Shown here: one piece after another, positions 33,942-43,113 of the stretch
Position numbering within the stretch: the stretch's first letter is position 1
How the letters are laid out: every line of letters begins with the position of its first letter
Assembly: GCF_030528505.1 (NCBI RefSeq)
Contig: NZ_JAUMYS010000004.1
Coordinates: forward strand, 1-64,000
Direction: 5' to 3'
From: Tannerella sp.
GTDB lineage: Bacteria > Bacteroidota > Bacteroidia > Bacteroidales > Tannerellaceae
DNA length: 64,000 nt
Notes under the pieces: model-generated
Told to the model about the DNA's origin: nothing
Databases searched by the model: none
What the model saw: only the letters and a program-made list of their open reading frames with translations
Made by a program: the position numbers and the translations under genes

Positions 33942-35126
33942 ATGGATATGAATATCAAGGAGTATTTAGGTTACTGGGCTGAAAAATATAAAAATGATTT
34001 ATTGACGGATATTTTTCCGTTCTGGATAAAATATGGGGTGGATCGCGTTAACGGAGGCTATTACACGTGTGTCGATCGGGACGGAATGTTGTATGACCCG
34101 ACAAAATCGGTTTGGTTTCAGGGGCGCTTCGCGTTTGTGCTGGCGTATGCGTATAACCATATCGAGCGTAACGAAGAATGGTTAGCCTTGTCGAAATCAG
34201 GTATTGATTTTATTGAAAGATACTGTACCGATAGCGACGGACGGATGTATTTTGAAGTCACTGCCGACGGTACGCCTTTGCGTAAGCGTCGTTATCTTTT
34301 CTCCGAATCGTTTGCGGCGATTGCCATGTCGGAATATGCGATTGCTTCGGGCGATAGGACGTATGCCGAAAAAGCCCTGGCTCTGTTTAAATTGATCCTT
34401 AAATATAAGAATACACCGGGCTTGACGGAGCCCAAATACCTGCCGGCTTTTCAGGCGAAAGGGCACTCGCTCTGTATGATTCTGATCAATACGGCATCAC
34501 GTATTCGAGCTGCCATCCACGATGAGGTGCTGACACAGCAGATCGATGAGTCGATCGACGAGATTCGTCAGCATTTTATGCATCCCGAATATCGTGCGCT
34601 GCTTGAGACGGTAGGCCCTAACGGTGAGTTTATCGACACGTCGGCAGGCCGGTTAATCAATCCGGGACATTGCATCGAAACGGCATGGTTTCTGATGGAA
34701 GAAGCTGCGTTCAGAAACGGGGATAAGGCGTTACTTGAAACGGCGCTGACCATTCTCGACTGGTCGTGGGAGTGGGGATGGGACACGGAATTCGGCGGTA
34801 TCATCAATTTCCGTGACTGTCGCAAGTTCCCGGCGCAGGACTATTCGCAGGATATGAAGTTCTGGTGGCCGCAGACCGAGACGGTAATCGCCGCACTTTA
34901 CGCTTATCAGGCTACCGGCGATGAAAAATATCTGGAGATGCACCGTCAGGTGAACGAATACATGTATGCCCGCTTCCCCGACAGTCAATACGGTGAATGG
35001 TACGGCTACCTGCATCGCGACGGAACCGTGGCGCAGCCCGCTAAAGGAAATCTCTTCAAAGGGCCGTTCCATATTCCGCGCATGATGATCAAGGCGCATC
35101 TCTTGTGTCGTGAACTCATGGCTTAA
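33942..35126 (+). CDS. nanE: N-acylglucosamine 2-epimerase (AGE family)
   Basis: A 394-residue (alpha/alpha)6-barrel enzyme of the AGE/renin-binding-protein family, which interconverts N-acetylmannosamine and N-acetylglucosamine, the step after NanA. Family features: RDGMLYDPTKSVWFQGRFAFVLAYAYN near residue 50, RRYLFSESFAAIAMSEYA near 115, NPGHCIETAWFLMEEA, DWSWEWGWD and KFWWPQTETVIAALYAY, with conserved His and Arg in the barrel mouth. This is unrelated to the small NanE of E. coli but fills the same role in Tannerella and Bacteroides. The start at 33942 lies 1 bp after the nanA stop; an in-frame ATG further up would overlap nanA. Confidence 0.92.
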   Translation: MDMNIKEYLGYWAEKYKNDLLTDIFPFWIKYGVDRVNGGYYTCVDRDGMLYDPTKSVWFQGRFAFVLAYAYNHIERNEEWLALSKSGIDFIERYCTDSDGRMYFEVTADGTPLRKRRYLFSESFAAIAMSEYAIASGDRTYAEKALALFKLILKYKNTPGLTEPKYLPAFQAKGHSLCMILINTASRIRAAIHDEVLTQQIDESIDEIRQHFMHPEYRALLETVGPNGEFIDTSAGRLINPGHCIETAWFLMEEAAFRNGDKALLETALTILDWSWEWGWDTEFGGIINFRDCRKFPAQDYSQDMKFWWPQTETVIAALYAYQATGDEKYLEMHRQVNEYMYARFPDSQYGEWYGYLHRDGTVAQPAKGNLFKGPFHIPRMMIKAHLLCRELMA

Positions 35127-35144
35127 ATGATCGATTAAAATCTG

Positions 35145-36389
35145 ATGATGATGAAAAACTCAAAATATTACCCTTGGATCGTTGTAGCTCTCTTGTGGGT
35201 CGTGGCGTTGCTGAACTATCTGGATCGGCAGATGCTCTCGACCATGAGAGATGCGATGATGATCGATATTGCCGAGCTGGAATCGGCTGCAAACTTCGGG
35301 CGACTGATGGCCGTTTTCCTTTGGATCTACGGCTTTATGAGTCCGGTAGCCGGCATGATTGCCGACCGTGTGAATCGTAAATGGTTGATTGTCGGGAGTC
35401 TTTTTGTTTGGTCGTTTGTTACGCTGATGATGGGCTTCTGTAGCACTTTCGAACAGGTTTACTGGCTGCGTGCATTGATGGGAGTCAGCGAAGCGCTCTA
35501 TATCCCTGCGGGGTTGTCGCTGATTACCGACTATCATCGCGAGAAAACACGTTCGCTCGCTGTCGGCATCCACATGACGGGGTTGTATGTCGGGCAGGCA
35601 CTGGGTGGCTTTGGGGCAACGATTTCCAGTGCTTTCAGTTGGCATGTAACTTTCCAGAGCTTCGGATGGATCGGTATGATATACAGTATCGTGTTGATTC
35701 TTTTCCTGAAAGACAAAAAGAGCGAGGCGCCGGTAAGCACTCCGAAACCTACCTCGCTGGGCGAAACCCTAAAATCAGCGTTGAAAGGCTTTGGTATGCT
35801 GGCTGGTAATATTTCGTTTTGGGTCATTTTGCTCTATTTTGCAACACCGAGCCTCCCGGGATGGGCGACGAAGAACTGGCTTCCAACGCTTTTCTCCGAA
35901 AACCTGTCCATCGACATGACGCAGGCCGGACCGTTATCGACGATCGTCATTGCCGTGTCGTCGTTCATCGGAGTGATTGCCGGAGGAATCCTTTCCGACC
36001 GATGGATACAGCGCAACCTCCGGGGACGCATCTATACGGGAGCAATCGGGCTGGCACTGATGATTCCGTCACTGCTGTTACTTGGTTTCGGCCACAACCT
36101 GACGACGATTATCGGGGGAGGATTGTGTTTCGGTATTGGCTACGGCATGTTCGATGCGAATAACATGCCCATTCTGTGTCAGTTTATTTCGTCGAAATAC
36201 CGTGCCACTGCCTACGGAGTCATGAACATGACAGGAGTATTTGCCGGTGCGGTGATTACGAATATTCTGGGAAGGTCGACCGATGCCGGCAACCTCGGAA
36301 AAGACTTCGCGATGCTGGCAGTCGTTGTTGCTGTCGCTCTCGTCATACAACTATTCTTCCTGCGTCCTCAGACCGCAGACAAGAAGTGA
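35145..36389 (+). CDS. nanT: MFS sialic-acid transporter
   Basis: A 414-residue major-facilitator protein with about 12 TM helices. It shows the MFS loop 2-3 motif (MIADRVNRKWLI, a G-x-x-x-D-R-x-x-R/K-type sequence) and VSEALYIPAGLSLITDYHREKTRSLAVG in TM4-5, as in sugar-acid/anion symporters. Position between the epimerase and the outer-membrane nanO/nanU pair, as in T. forsythia, makes it the inner-membrane sialic-acid permease. It begins 18 bp after the epimerase gene. Confidence 0.9.
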   Translation: MMMKNSKYYPWIVVALLWVVALLNYLDRQMLSTMRDAMMIDIAELESAANFGRLMAVFLWIYGFMSPVAGMIADRVNRKWLIVGSLFVWSFVTLMMGFCSTFEQVYWLRALMGVSEALYIPAGLSLITDYHREKTRSLAVGIHMTGLYVGQALGGFGATISSAFSWHVTFQSFGWIGMIYSIVLILFLKDKKSEAPVSTPKPTSLGETLKSALKGFGMLAGNISFWVILLYFATPSLPGWATKNWLPTLFSENLSIDMTQAGPLSTIVIAVSSFIGVIAGGILSDRWIQRNLRGRIYTGAIGLALMIPSLLLLGFGHNLTTIIGGGLCFGIGYGMFDANNMPILCQFISSKYRATAYGVMNMTGVFAGAVITNILGRSTDAGNLGKDFAMLAVVVAVALVIQLFFLRPQTADKK

Positions 36390-36428
36390 AGAATAAATAC
36401 CTCTATTAATTAATAAATATTCAAACTT

Positions 36429-39400
36429 ATGGAAAGTGTGTTAAAAAATGTTGTAATGGGGGGGGTATTTTTATTAATATCTCTACATCCCAATGGAGTG
36501 CATGCCAAAAGTGACTTTGGCATGAGTGAGATGAGTGTCTCTCAACAAAACAAAAATGTTTCAGGTACAGTTACTGATCAATTGGGTGAACCGGTGATTG
36601 GTGCTTCTGTTGTGGAGAAAGGTACGAGGAACGGAACGGTTACGGATATTGACGGGAATTATTCCTTATCGACTGCTTCGAATGCCGTTCTTGTTTTTTC
36701 TTACATTGGGTATGCTTCACAGGAGATTTCGGTGGCAGGAAAAACGAAGATCGACGTCGTATTGAAAGAAGATGTAGCCCAACTAAGCGAAGTTGTCGTG
36801 ACAGGCTATGGCGGACGGCAGCTACGTTCCAAAGTCACCAACTCTATTTCAAAAGTGAAGGAGGAGACGTTAAGTCAAGGGTTGTTTTCAAATCCGGCAC
36901 AAGCCTTGTCGGGTGCGGTAGCCGGTTTGTCCGTCAGTCAGACTTCAGGAAATCCCGGAGCTGCTCCAACTCTGGTGCTTCGTGGAGGAACGAACTTTGA
37001 CGGTTCGGGATCGCCTTTGATTCTGATCGATGGACAGGTGCGCAGCTCATTAAGCGATATCAATCCCGACGATATTGAGTCGATGGAAGTGTTGAAAGAT
37101 GCCGGTGCAACAGCTATCTACGGGGCGCGTGCTAACGACGGGGTTATTCTGGTAACCACCAAGCGAGGAAAAAGCGGCCGTGCCGAGGTGAATCTGAAAG
37201 CCAAGTTCGGGATGAACTATTTTCATGATTCATATCAATTTCTCGATGCCGGTCAGTACTTGTTTTGGATGCGTTCGGCTTACAAGAACGCTTATATGGA
37301 TGAATTGAAGAATCCGGACGGCACAAAAGTCAAGTCTTGGTCCAGTTTGGGGAGTTTGACGGGTGCCACACCTTATGGAACAGGAAACGCTTATTTCGAC
37401 AAAGATGGAGTGACTCCCTTAGATGGCAACAAGCATGCAACGGCTGTATGGAGCCCGATGAAATATAACGACAAACTCGCTTTCTTGCTCGATCAGGGAT
37501 GGCAAACAATGACCGATCCGGTATATGGTGACAAGATCATCTATAAAAATACGTTTATGGATGAATTCAACATTCAATCTCCGGCCTATTCACAGGATTA
37601 TAACTTGAGTGTAAACGGCGGAAACGATAAAGGAAACTACTACGCGGGCTTAGGGTATAATAAGAGTGACGGAACGGCCTATGGCAACTGGTATAAGCGG
37701 ATTACGTTCACGTTGAATGCCGACTATAAACTAAAAGAATGGCTGACTTCGAACTCAAGTTTTGCTTTTGCCGATGCTACCTGGTACGGTTTGCCTCCCT
37801 CGCAGGCGGATGAAGCGAATTACTTCTCGCGAGTATTCTCCGTGCCTCCTACATTTCGGGGATACAATGCGAAAGGCGAAATGTTGCTCGGACCGAATGC
37901 AGGCGACGGAAACCAGCGGTATAACTTTAAACAGTTTATCCGTGATAACAATACCGATAAGTTTACCATCAATCAGTCGTTTACACTTGACTTGATGAAA
38001 GGTCTCTCGCTTAAACTCGGAACAATCTGGTATTTCTCGGAAGAGAAGTATGAGTCATTCAACAAGGACTATCTCCGTTCGCCGGGTAATATGAACACGG
38101 CACGCAACACGTTTGCTTCTTATAAACGTACATTGGATCAGACCTACAATGCCATCTTGAATTATAAGCGTCAGATTAACAAAGATCATTACCTCGATGC
38201 AATGGCAGGTTTTGAATATTATGATTCGTATGAGAAGGGGTTCAATGCGGCCGGCTCCGGAGCGCCGACAGATGATTTTATGGATTTGGGACTGACTTCG
38301 AAAAAAGAAAATCAGCGGAGTATCGATTCGTGGCATTCACGTCAGCGCATTATGTCGTTCTTCGGACGCGTGAATTACGACTATCAAAGCAAATACCTGC
38401 TTTCGGTCGTCATGCGAAAAGACGGTTATTCGAAGTTGGCCGAAGAAAATCGGTGGGGAATCTTTCCGGGAGTCTCGGCCGGATGGGTATTTAACAAAGA
38501 AGAGTTCATGGCCAGCACAGCCGATATCCTCTCGTTCGGTAAACTGCGTGCCAGTTTCGGATTGAACGGAAATGTAAATAAAAACTTTGTGGGCAACTAT
38601 ACTGTACAGGGATCGTATGGAAGTCTGACATACAACGGCTCTACCGGATTCTTGTTGGGATCGATTCCCAACCCTTACTTGTTATGGGAGAAGTCGCGCA
38701 CATTCGAAGTCGGGCTCGATCTTGGATTCCTTGAAAACCGCATCAACGCGAACCTGACGTATTATAATCGTCTGACAACTGATAAATATGCCAATATCAC
38801 GATTCCATCTACATCGGGGGTTCGATCGGTCGTATCCAATAACGGTAAATTTCAGAATCAGGGACTTGAATTTGAGTTGGCTTTCCGCATTATCGACAGC
38901 AAAGACTGGAAATGGAACGTAAACTGGAACGGAGCCATGAATACGAATAAAGTGATACAGCTTCCGGATAACGGCCTTGAGCGTAATCGCCAGAATGCTT
39001 TTCAGGTATATACCGGCAATGGCGATGAGAAGATGTGGGTCGGCGGTTATCAGGAAGGTCAGCGCCCGAATGATCTTTACGTCTTTATGGCCGAAGGAAT
39101 CTATCGTTCGCAGGACGAAATTCCGCAGGGACTGATCGATATCACATCCGGAGGGTTCGGCTCGACAGGACGCCCGCTTTACGGAGGCACCGAAGGATAT
39201 AATAAATTGTCGGAATCGCAGAAAAAGAACGCGCTTCCCATTCAACCGGGCGATGTCAAATGGAAAGATGTCAACGGCGACGGGGTGATCGATAACTTCG
39301 ACATGGTGAAGATCGGAAATACGGTACCGAAATGGACCGGAGGGATCAGCACATCTTTGAGCTGGAAGAGCTTGACCCTCTCTGCACGTATGGACTATGC

Positions 39401-39812
39401 CTTGGGATTCAAAGCGATCGACTGGAAAACACCTTGGTTTATGGGAGCCGCACAGGGAACCTTTAATACGATTGCCGAGACGAAAGATACTTGGACTCCC
39501 GATAACCCGAATGCTGCTTATCCGAAATACGTCTGGGCCGACCAGTTGGGTAAACGCAATTATGCACGCACTACATCCATGTTCGTATACAAGGGCGATT
39601 ATCTCGCTTTACGCGAATTGACACTAGCTTACAAGTTACCGTCGTTATGGATTCAGAAAGCTCGACTCAATGCCGTAGAACTCTCCGTGACCGGACAGAA
39701 CTTAGGGTATCTGACGCAGGCCAAACACCTCTTCTCTCCCGAAAAAGCGAACAATAACGGCGGCTATCCGTTGCCACGTACGGTTATTTTCGGGCTTAAT
39801 TTAACTTTTTAA
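36429..39812 (+). CDS. nanO: SusC-like TonB-dependent sialic-acid receptor
   Basis: A 1127-residue outer-membrane transporter of the SusC/RagA family. After an N-terminal signal region comes a CarboxypepD_reg-like beta-sandwich (VSGTVTDQLGEPVIGASVVEKGTRNGTVTDIDGNYSL), then EVVVTGYGGRQ, the plug domain (NPAQALSGAVAGLSV; GSPLILIDGQVRSSLSDINPDDIESMEVLKDAGATAIYGARANDGVILVTTKRGK) and the barrel, ending NLTF with terminal Phe. It is named after T. forsythia NanO, which imports sialic acid energised by TonB. A run of eight G residues at 36458-36465 lies inside the signal-peptide codons; slippage there would abolish expression. Confidence 0.93.
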   Translation: MESVLKNVVMGGVFLLISLHPNGVHAKSDFGMSEMSVSQQNKNVSGTVTDQLGEPVIGASVVEKGTRNGTVTDIDGNYSLSTASNAVLVFSYIGYASQEISVAGKTKIDVVLKEDVAQLSEVVVTGYGGRQLRSKVTNSISKVKEETLSQGLFSNPAQALSGAVAGLSVSQTSGNPGAAPTLVLRGGTNFDGSGSPLILIDGQVRSSLSDINPDDIESMEVLKDAGATAIYGARANDGVILVTTKRGKSGRAEVNLKAKFGMNYFHDSYQFLDAGQYLFWMRSAYKNAYMDELKNPDGTKVKSWSSLGSLTGATPYGTGNAYFDKDGVTPLDGNKHATAVWSPMKYNDKLAFLLDQGWQTMTDPVYGDKIIYKNTFMDEFNIQSPAYSQDYNLSVNGGNDKGNYYAGLGYNKSDGTAYGNWYKRITFTLNADYKLKEWLTSNSSFAFADATWYGLPPSQADEANYFSRVFSVPPTFRGYNAKGEMLLGPNAGDGNQRYNFKQFIRDNNTDKFTINQSFTLDLMKGLSLKLGTIWYFSEEKYESFNKDYLRSPGNMNTARNTFASYKRTLDQTYNAILNYKRQINKDHYLDAMAGFEYYDSYEKGFNAAGSGAPTDDFMDLGLTSKKENQRSIDSWHSRQRIMSFFGRVNYDYQSKYLLSVVMRKDGYSKLAEENRWGIFPGVSAGWVFNKEEFMASTADILSFGKLRASFGLNGNVNKNFVGNYTVQGSYGSLTYNGSTGFLLGSIPNPYLLWEKSRTFEVGLDLGFLENRINANLTYYNRLTTDKYANITIPSTSGVRSVVSNNGKFQNQGLEFELAFRIIDSKDWKWNVNWNGAMNTNKVIQLPDNGLERNRQNAFQVYTGNGDEKMWVGGYQEGQRPNDLYVFMAEGIYRSQDEIPQGLIDITSGGFGSTGRPLYGGTEGYNKLSESQKKNALPIQPGDVKWKDVNGDGVIDNFDMVKIGNTVPKWTGGISTSLSWKSLTLSARMDYALGFKAIDWKTPWFMGAAQGTFNTIAETKDTWTPDNPNAAYPKYVWADQLGKRNYARTTSMFVYKGDYLALRELTLAYKLPSLWIQKARLNAVELSVTGQNLGYLTQAKHLFSPEKANNNGGYPLPRTVIFGLNLTF
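36458..36465 (+). repeat. G8 homopolymer in the nanO signal-peptide region
   Basis: Eight consecutive G residues encode the Met-Gly-Gly-Val part of the nanO leader. It is the longest G tract noticed in the window; priA (7991), the homoserine-kinase-like gene (14132, read as C7 on its strand) and the RHS tip (58853) have seven. Confidence 0.8.
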
Positions 39813-39842
39813 TATAATTAACGAATATACAATATATAGCAT

Positions 39843-41411
39843 ATGAAAAAGATAGTCAATCATATCGTCTTATGGATCGCTTCCATCGTTGTTTTCATGT
39901 CGTGCGATTCATTGAATCTGGCTCCCGAAGATTATTTCGGAAGCGGAAATTTTTGGAAAAACGAAGCGCAGGTGAACGGTGCACTTATTGGCTTGCACGG
40001 AAACTTGAGAAACAGCTATTTCATGTTCTATCATCTGGGCGAAATGCGGGGAGGTACCCAGCGTGTAGGCACTTCGTCATTGAACACCAGTCTCGACTAT
40101 GCCAACGAACGATCTAATCTACTCGATAAGGATCGCACAGGTATCATCAATTGGTATGGGCTTTACAGCAATATCTTTCATGTGAACCATTTTATCGATC
40201 AGGTCGAAAACAAATGTACGTTTTTGAGCGACGAGAACCGTAAAAATCTGCTGGCACAGGCTTACGGGTTCAGAGCACTGTACTATTTTATGCTCTATAA
40301 GACGTATGGCGGTGTGCCGATCGTTACGGAAACCGAAATCCTCAACGGAAAGGCAACAGCCGAGAAATTCTATGTCGAACGGGCTACGCCGCAGGCTACG
40401 ATGGAGTTCATCAAGAAAGACATCCTGAAATCGGAAGAATATTATGCCGGTAAGACGGTAAGCAACAACGATCCGAAGATGATGTGGTCGAAGGCCGCTA
40501 CCTTGATGCTCAAAGCCGAAATCTATTTATGGGCGGCCAAAGTATCCATCCATGGATATACGGCTACCGGTACGGACGATCTGAAAGTCGCGAAAACGGC
40601 ACTGAATGAAATCGTCGGTAAATTCGAACTCCTGAAAGACTTCGGAAGCATTTTCAGTACAAGTAACCGTAATAACAAGGAAGTTATTTTTACGCTGCAT
40701 TTTGCCGATCGCGAAGCGACAAATGCTGCAGGGACATTTCTTTATCAGGATGCCGTGTTTATCAATCAGGTATACGGCCGTAACGGAAAGAAGATTGAAA
40801 AAGATACACTTAATCTGAAAGGTACAGGCGGAGTATTTCGTAGCGAATACACGTACGATTTCTGGTCTTCATACCATACGAACGATACTCGTCGTGATGC
40901 TACATTCCTCGAATATTACAATAAACCGGAACAGACTCCTGCCACTTTCGGATGTGTGATGAAGAAAGGCGTTGGTTCGATCAATGAAAATAACAATCGT
41001 GTCTACGATGCCGACGTTATCGTCTATCGTTATGCCGATGCATTACTGATGATGGCGGAAGTGAGCAATGCGTTGGGAGAGCCGTGTGCCGATTATATCA
41101 ATCAGGTGCGTAAACGCGCTTATGGTAACCATTACGAAGAACATTCGTATAAGGAAAGCGATTTTGCCACCAATGAACTGGCTATTTTGCATGAGCGCGA
41201 TAAAGAGTTCGTATGGGAAGGCAAGCGTTGGTTCGACGTCGTACGCATGCAGGATGCTTCGAAAAACTCACTGGCTTTCTCTGCAACGGCCAATTATCCC
41301 GCCGGCAGTCCGCTTATCAGTGTATCCGAAAAGCACAAACTGCTCTGGCCTCTCGACATCAATACGATGAACATCAATCCCCTCCTCAAGCAGACGCCGG
41401 GATATGAATAA
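39843..41411 (+). CDS. nanU: SusD-like sialic-acid-binding lipoprotein
   Basis: A 522-residue outer-membrane lipoprotein of the SusD/RagB family, the extracellular lid of the NanO transporter. Leader ends with MSC, so Cys at ~21 is the predicted lipid anchor, followed by DSLNLAPEDYFGSGNFW. TPR-like helices include AQAYGFRALYYFMLYKTYGGVPIVTE, and the C-terminal region carries YRYADALLMMAEVSNALG and LAILHERDKEFVWEGKRWFDVVRMQ, signatures of the family. It lies 30 bp after nanO, the usual SusC-SusD order. Counterpart of T. forsythia NanU, which binds sialic acid. Confidence 0.92.
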   Translation: MKKIVNHIVLWIASIVVFMSCDSLNLAPEDYFGSGNFWKNEAQVNGALIGLHGNLRNSYFMFYHLGEMRGGTQRVGTSSLNTSLDYANERSNLLDKDRTGIINWYGLYSNIFHVNHFIDQVENKCTFLSDENRKNLLAQAYGFRALYYFMLYKTYGGVPIVTETEILNGKATAEKFYVERATPQATMEFIKKDILKSEEYYAGKTVSNNDPKMMWSKAATLMLKAEIYLWAAKVSIHGYTATGTDDLKVAKTALNEIVGKFELLKDFGSIFSTSNRNNKEVIFTLHFADREATNAAGTFLYQDAVFINQVYGRNGKKIEKDTLNLKGTGGVFRSEYTYDFWSSYHTNDTRRDATFLEYYNKPEQTPATFGCVMKKGVGSINENNNRVYDADVIVYRYADALLMMAEVSNALGEPCADYINQVRKRAYGNHYEEHSYKESDFATNELAILHERDKEFVWEGKRWFDVVRMQDASKNSLAFSATANYPAGSPLISVSEKHKLLWPLDINTMNINPLLKQTPGYE

Positions 41412-41424
41412 TGAATAAATAACA

Positions 41425-41474
41425 AGCCCAAAGGAAGTGCGATTCGAAAAAATATGCCTTTCTTTGGGCTTTTA
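41425..41474 (+). terminator. Intra-operon terminator-like hairpin between nanU and nanH
   Basis: AGCCCAAAGGAAG pairs with CTTTCTTTGGGCT (one G-T pair) around a 20-nt loop, followed by TTTTAAA. It lies inside the operon and would reduce transcription of nanH and later genes relative to nanO/nanU. Confidence 0.65.
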
Positions 41475-41493
41475 AATGATAAAACGCAATCGT

Positions 41494-43113
41494 ATGAAAA
41501 AGTTTTTTTGGATCGTTGGATTGTTTGCATCGATGCAGACGTTAGGAGCGGCGGATAGTGTGTATGTACAAAACCCGCAGATTCCGATCCTGATCGACCG
41601 GACGGACAATGTGCTGTTCCGTATCCGCATTCCTGACGCGACGAAAGGCGATGTGTTGAACCGCTTGACCATACGCTTCGGCAACGAAGACAAACTGACG
41701 GAGGTAAAAGCCGTTCGTCTGTTTTATGCCGGGACGGAAGCGCCCACAAAAGGCGGCTCCCATTTCGCACCGGTGACGTATGTTTCTTCGCACAATATCC
41801 GTAACACACGATCGGCCAATCCGTCCTATTCTGTGCGGCAGGACGAAGTGACGACCGTCGCAAATACGCTGACGCTGAAAACACGTCAGCCAATGGTCAA
41901 AGGCATCAACTATTTTTGGGTGAGTGTGGAGATGGATCGAAAGACTTCACTGCTGTCGAAGCTCACCCCGACGGTGACGGAGGCCGTTATCAACGATAAA
42001 CCGGCCGTTATTGCCGGCGAACCGGCCGCTGTGCGTCGTATGGGAATCGGAGTACGCCATGCGGGCGACGACGGATCGGCCGCTTACCGTATCCCCGGGT
42101 TAGTGACCACGAGCCAAGGAACATTGCTCGGAGTCTATGATGTACGTTACAATAACAGTGCCGATTTGCAGGAGCATGTCGACGTGGGGCTGAGCCGCAG
42201 CACCGACAAAGGGCAGACATGGGAGCCGATGCGTATAGCCATGTCGTTCGGCGAGGCCGACGGACTGCCGTCGGGACAGAATGGAGTCGGCGATCCGTCC
42301 ATCCTTGTCGATGAACGCACGAACACCGTCTGGGTGGTTGCGGCATGGACGAACGGAATGGGCAATGCGCGCGCATGGACGAATTCCATGCCCGGAATGA
42401 CACCCGATGAAACAGCCCAACTGATGATGGTGAAAAGTACGGACGACGGCCGAACATGGAGCAAACCGATCAATATCACGTCGCAGGTGAAAGATCCTTC
42501 GTGGTGCTTCCTGCTGCAAGGGCCGGGAAGGGGAATCACGATGCAGGACGGCACACTGGTCTTCCCGATTCAGTTTATCGACTCCGTACGTGTCCCTCAC
42601 GCAGGCATTATGTACAGCAAAGACCGTGGGGAAACGTGGCATATCCATCAACCGGCGCGTACCAACACCACGGAGGCGCAAGTGGCCGAGCTGGAGCCCG
42701 GTGTACTGATGCTGAACATGCGCGATAATCGCGGAGGAAGCCGTGCCGTCAGTACGACGCGCGACTTGGGGAAAAGTTGGACGGAACACTCGTCGAACCG
42801 CAGCGCCCTGCCGGAATCGATTTGCATGGCAAGTTTGATTAGCATCAAAGCGAAAGACAACGTCACCGGCAAAGACCTCTTGCTCTTCTCGAATCCCAAC
42901 ACGACGAAAGGGCGCCATCACATCACCATCAAGGCGAGTCTCGACGGAGGCGTTACGTGGTTGCCCGCGCATCAGGTACTTCTCGACGAAGAAGAAGGCT
43001 GGGGATACTCGTGTCTGTCGATGATCGACAGTGAGACCGTCGGGATATTTTACGAATCGAGTGTGGCGCACATGACCTTTCAGGCTGTTAAAATCAAAGA
43101 CCTGATACGATGA
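41494..43113 (+). CDS. nanH: Sialidase (exo-alpha-neuraminidase)
   Basis: A 539-residue secreted GH33 sialidase releasing terminal sialic acid. Signal peptide (MKKFFWIVGLFASMQTLGAA), then an N-terminal beta-sandwich (~20-180), then the six-bladed propeller starting at the RIP motif YRIPGLV (~198). Five Asp boxes of form S-x-D-x-G-x-T-W are visible (STDKGQTWE, STDDGRTWS, SKDRGETWH, TRDLGKSWT, SLDGGVTWL). Start at 41494 gives a standard signal peptide; an ATG at 41476 in frame would overlap the tail of the preceding hairpin. The 539-residue length equals that recalled for T. forsythia NanH. Its stop overlaps the next start by 4 nt. Confidence 0.95.
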   Translation: MKKFFWIVGLFASMQTLGAADSVYVQNPQIPILIDRTDNVLFRIRIPDATKGDVLNRLTIRFGNEDKLTEVKAVRLFYAGTEAPTKGGSHFAPVTYVSSHNIRNTRSANPSYSVRQDEVTTVANTLTLKTRQPMVKGINYFWVSVEMDRKTSLLSKLTPTVTEAVINDKPAVIAGEPAAVRRMGIGVRHAGDDGSAAYRIPGLVTTSQGTLLGVYDVRYNNSADLQEHVDVGLSRSTDKGQTWEPMRIAMSFGEADGLPSGQNGVGDPSILVDERTNTVWVVAAWTNGMGNARAWTNSMPGMTPDETAQLMMVKSTDDGRTWSKPINITSQVKDPSWCFLLQGPGRGITMQDGTLVFPIQFIDSVRVPHAGIMYSKDRGETWHIHQPARTNTTEAQVAELEPGVLMLNMRDNRGGSRAVSTTRDLGKSWTEHSSNRSALPESICMASLISIKAKDNVTGKDLLLFSNPNTTKGRHHITIKASLDGGVTWLPAHQVLLDEEEGWGYSCLSMIDSETVGIFYESSVAHMTFQAVKIKDLIR

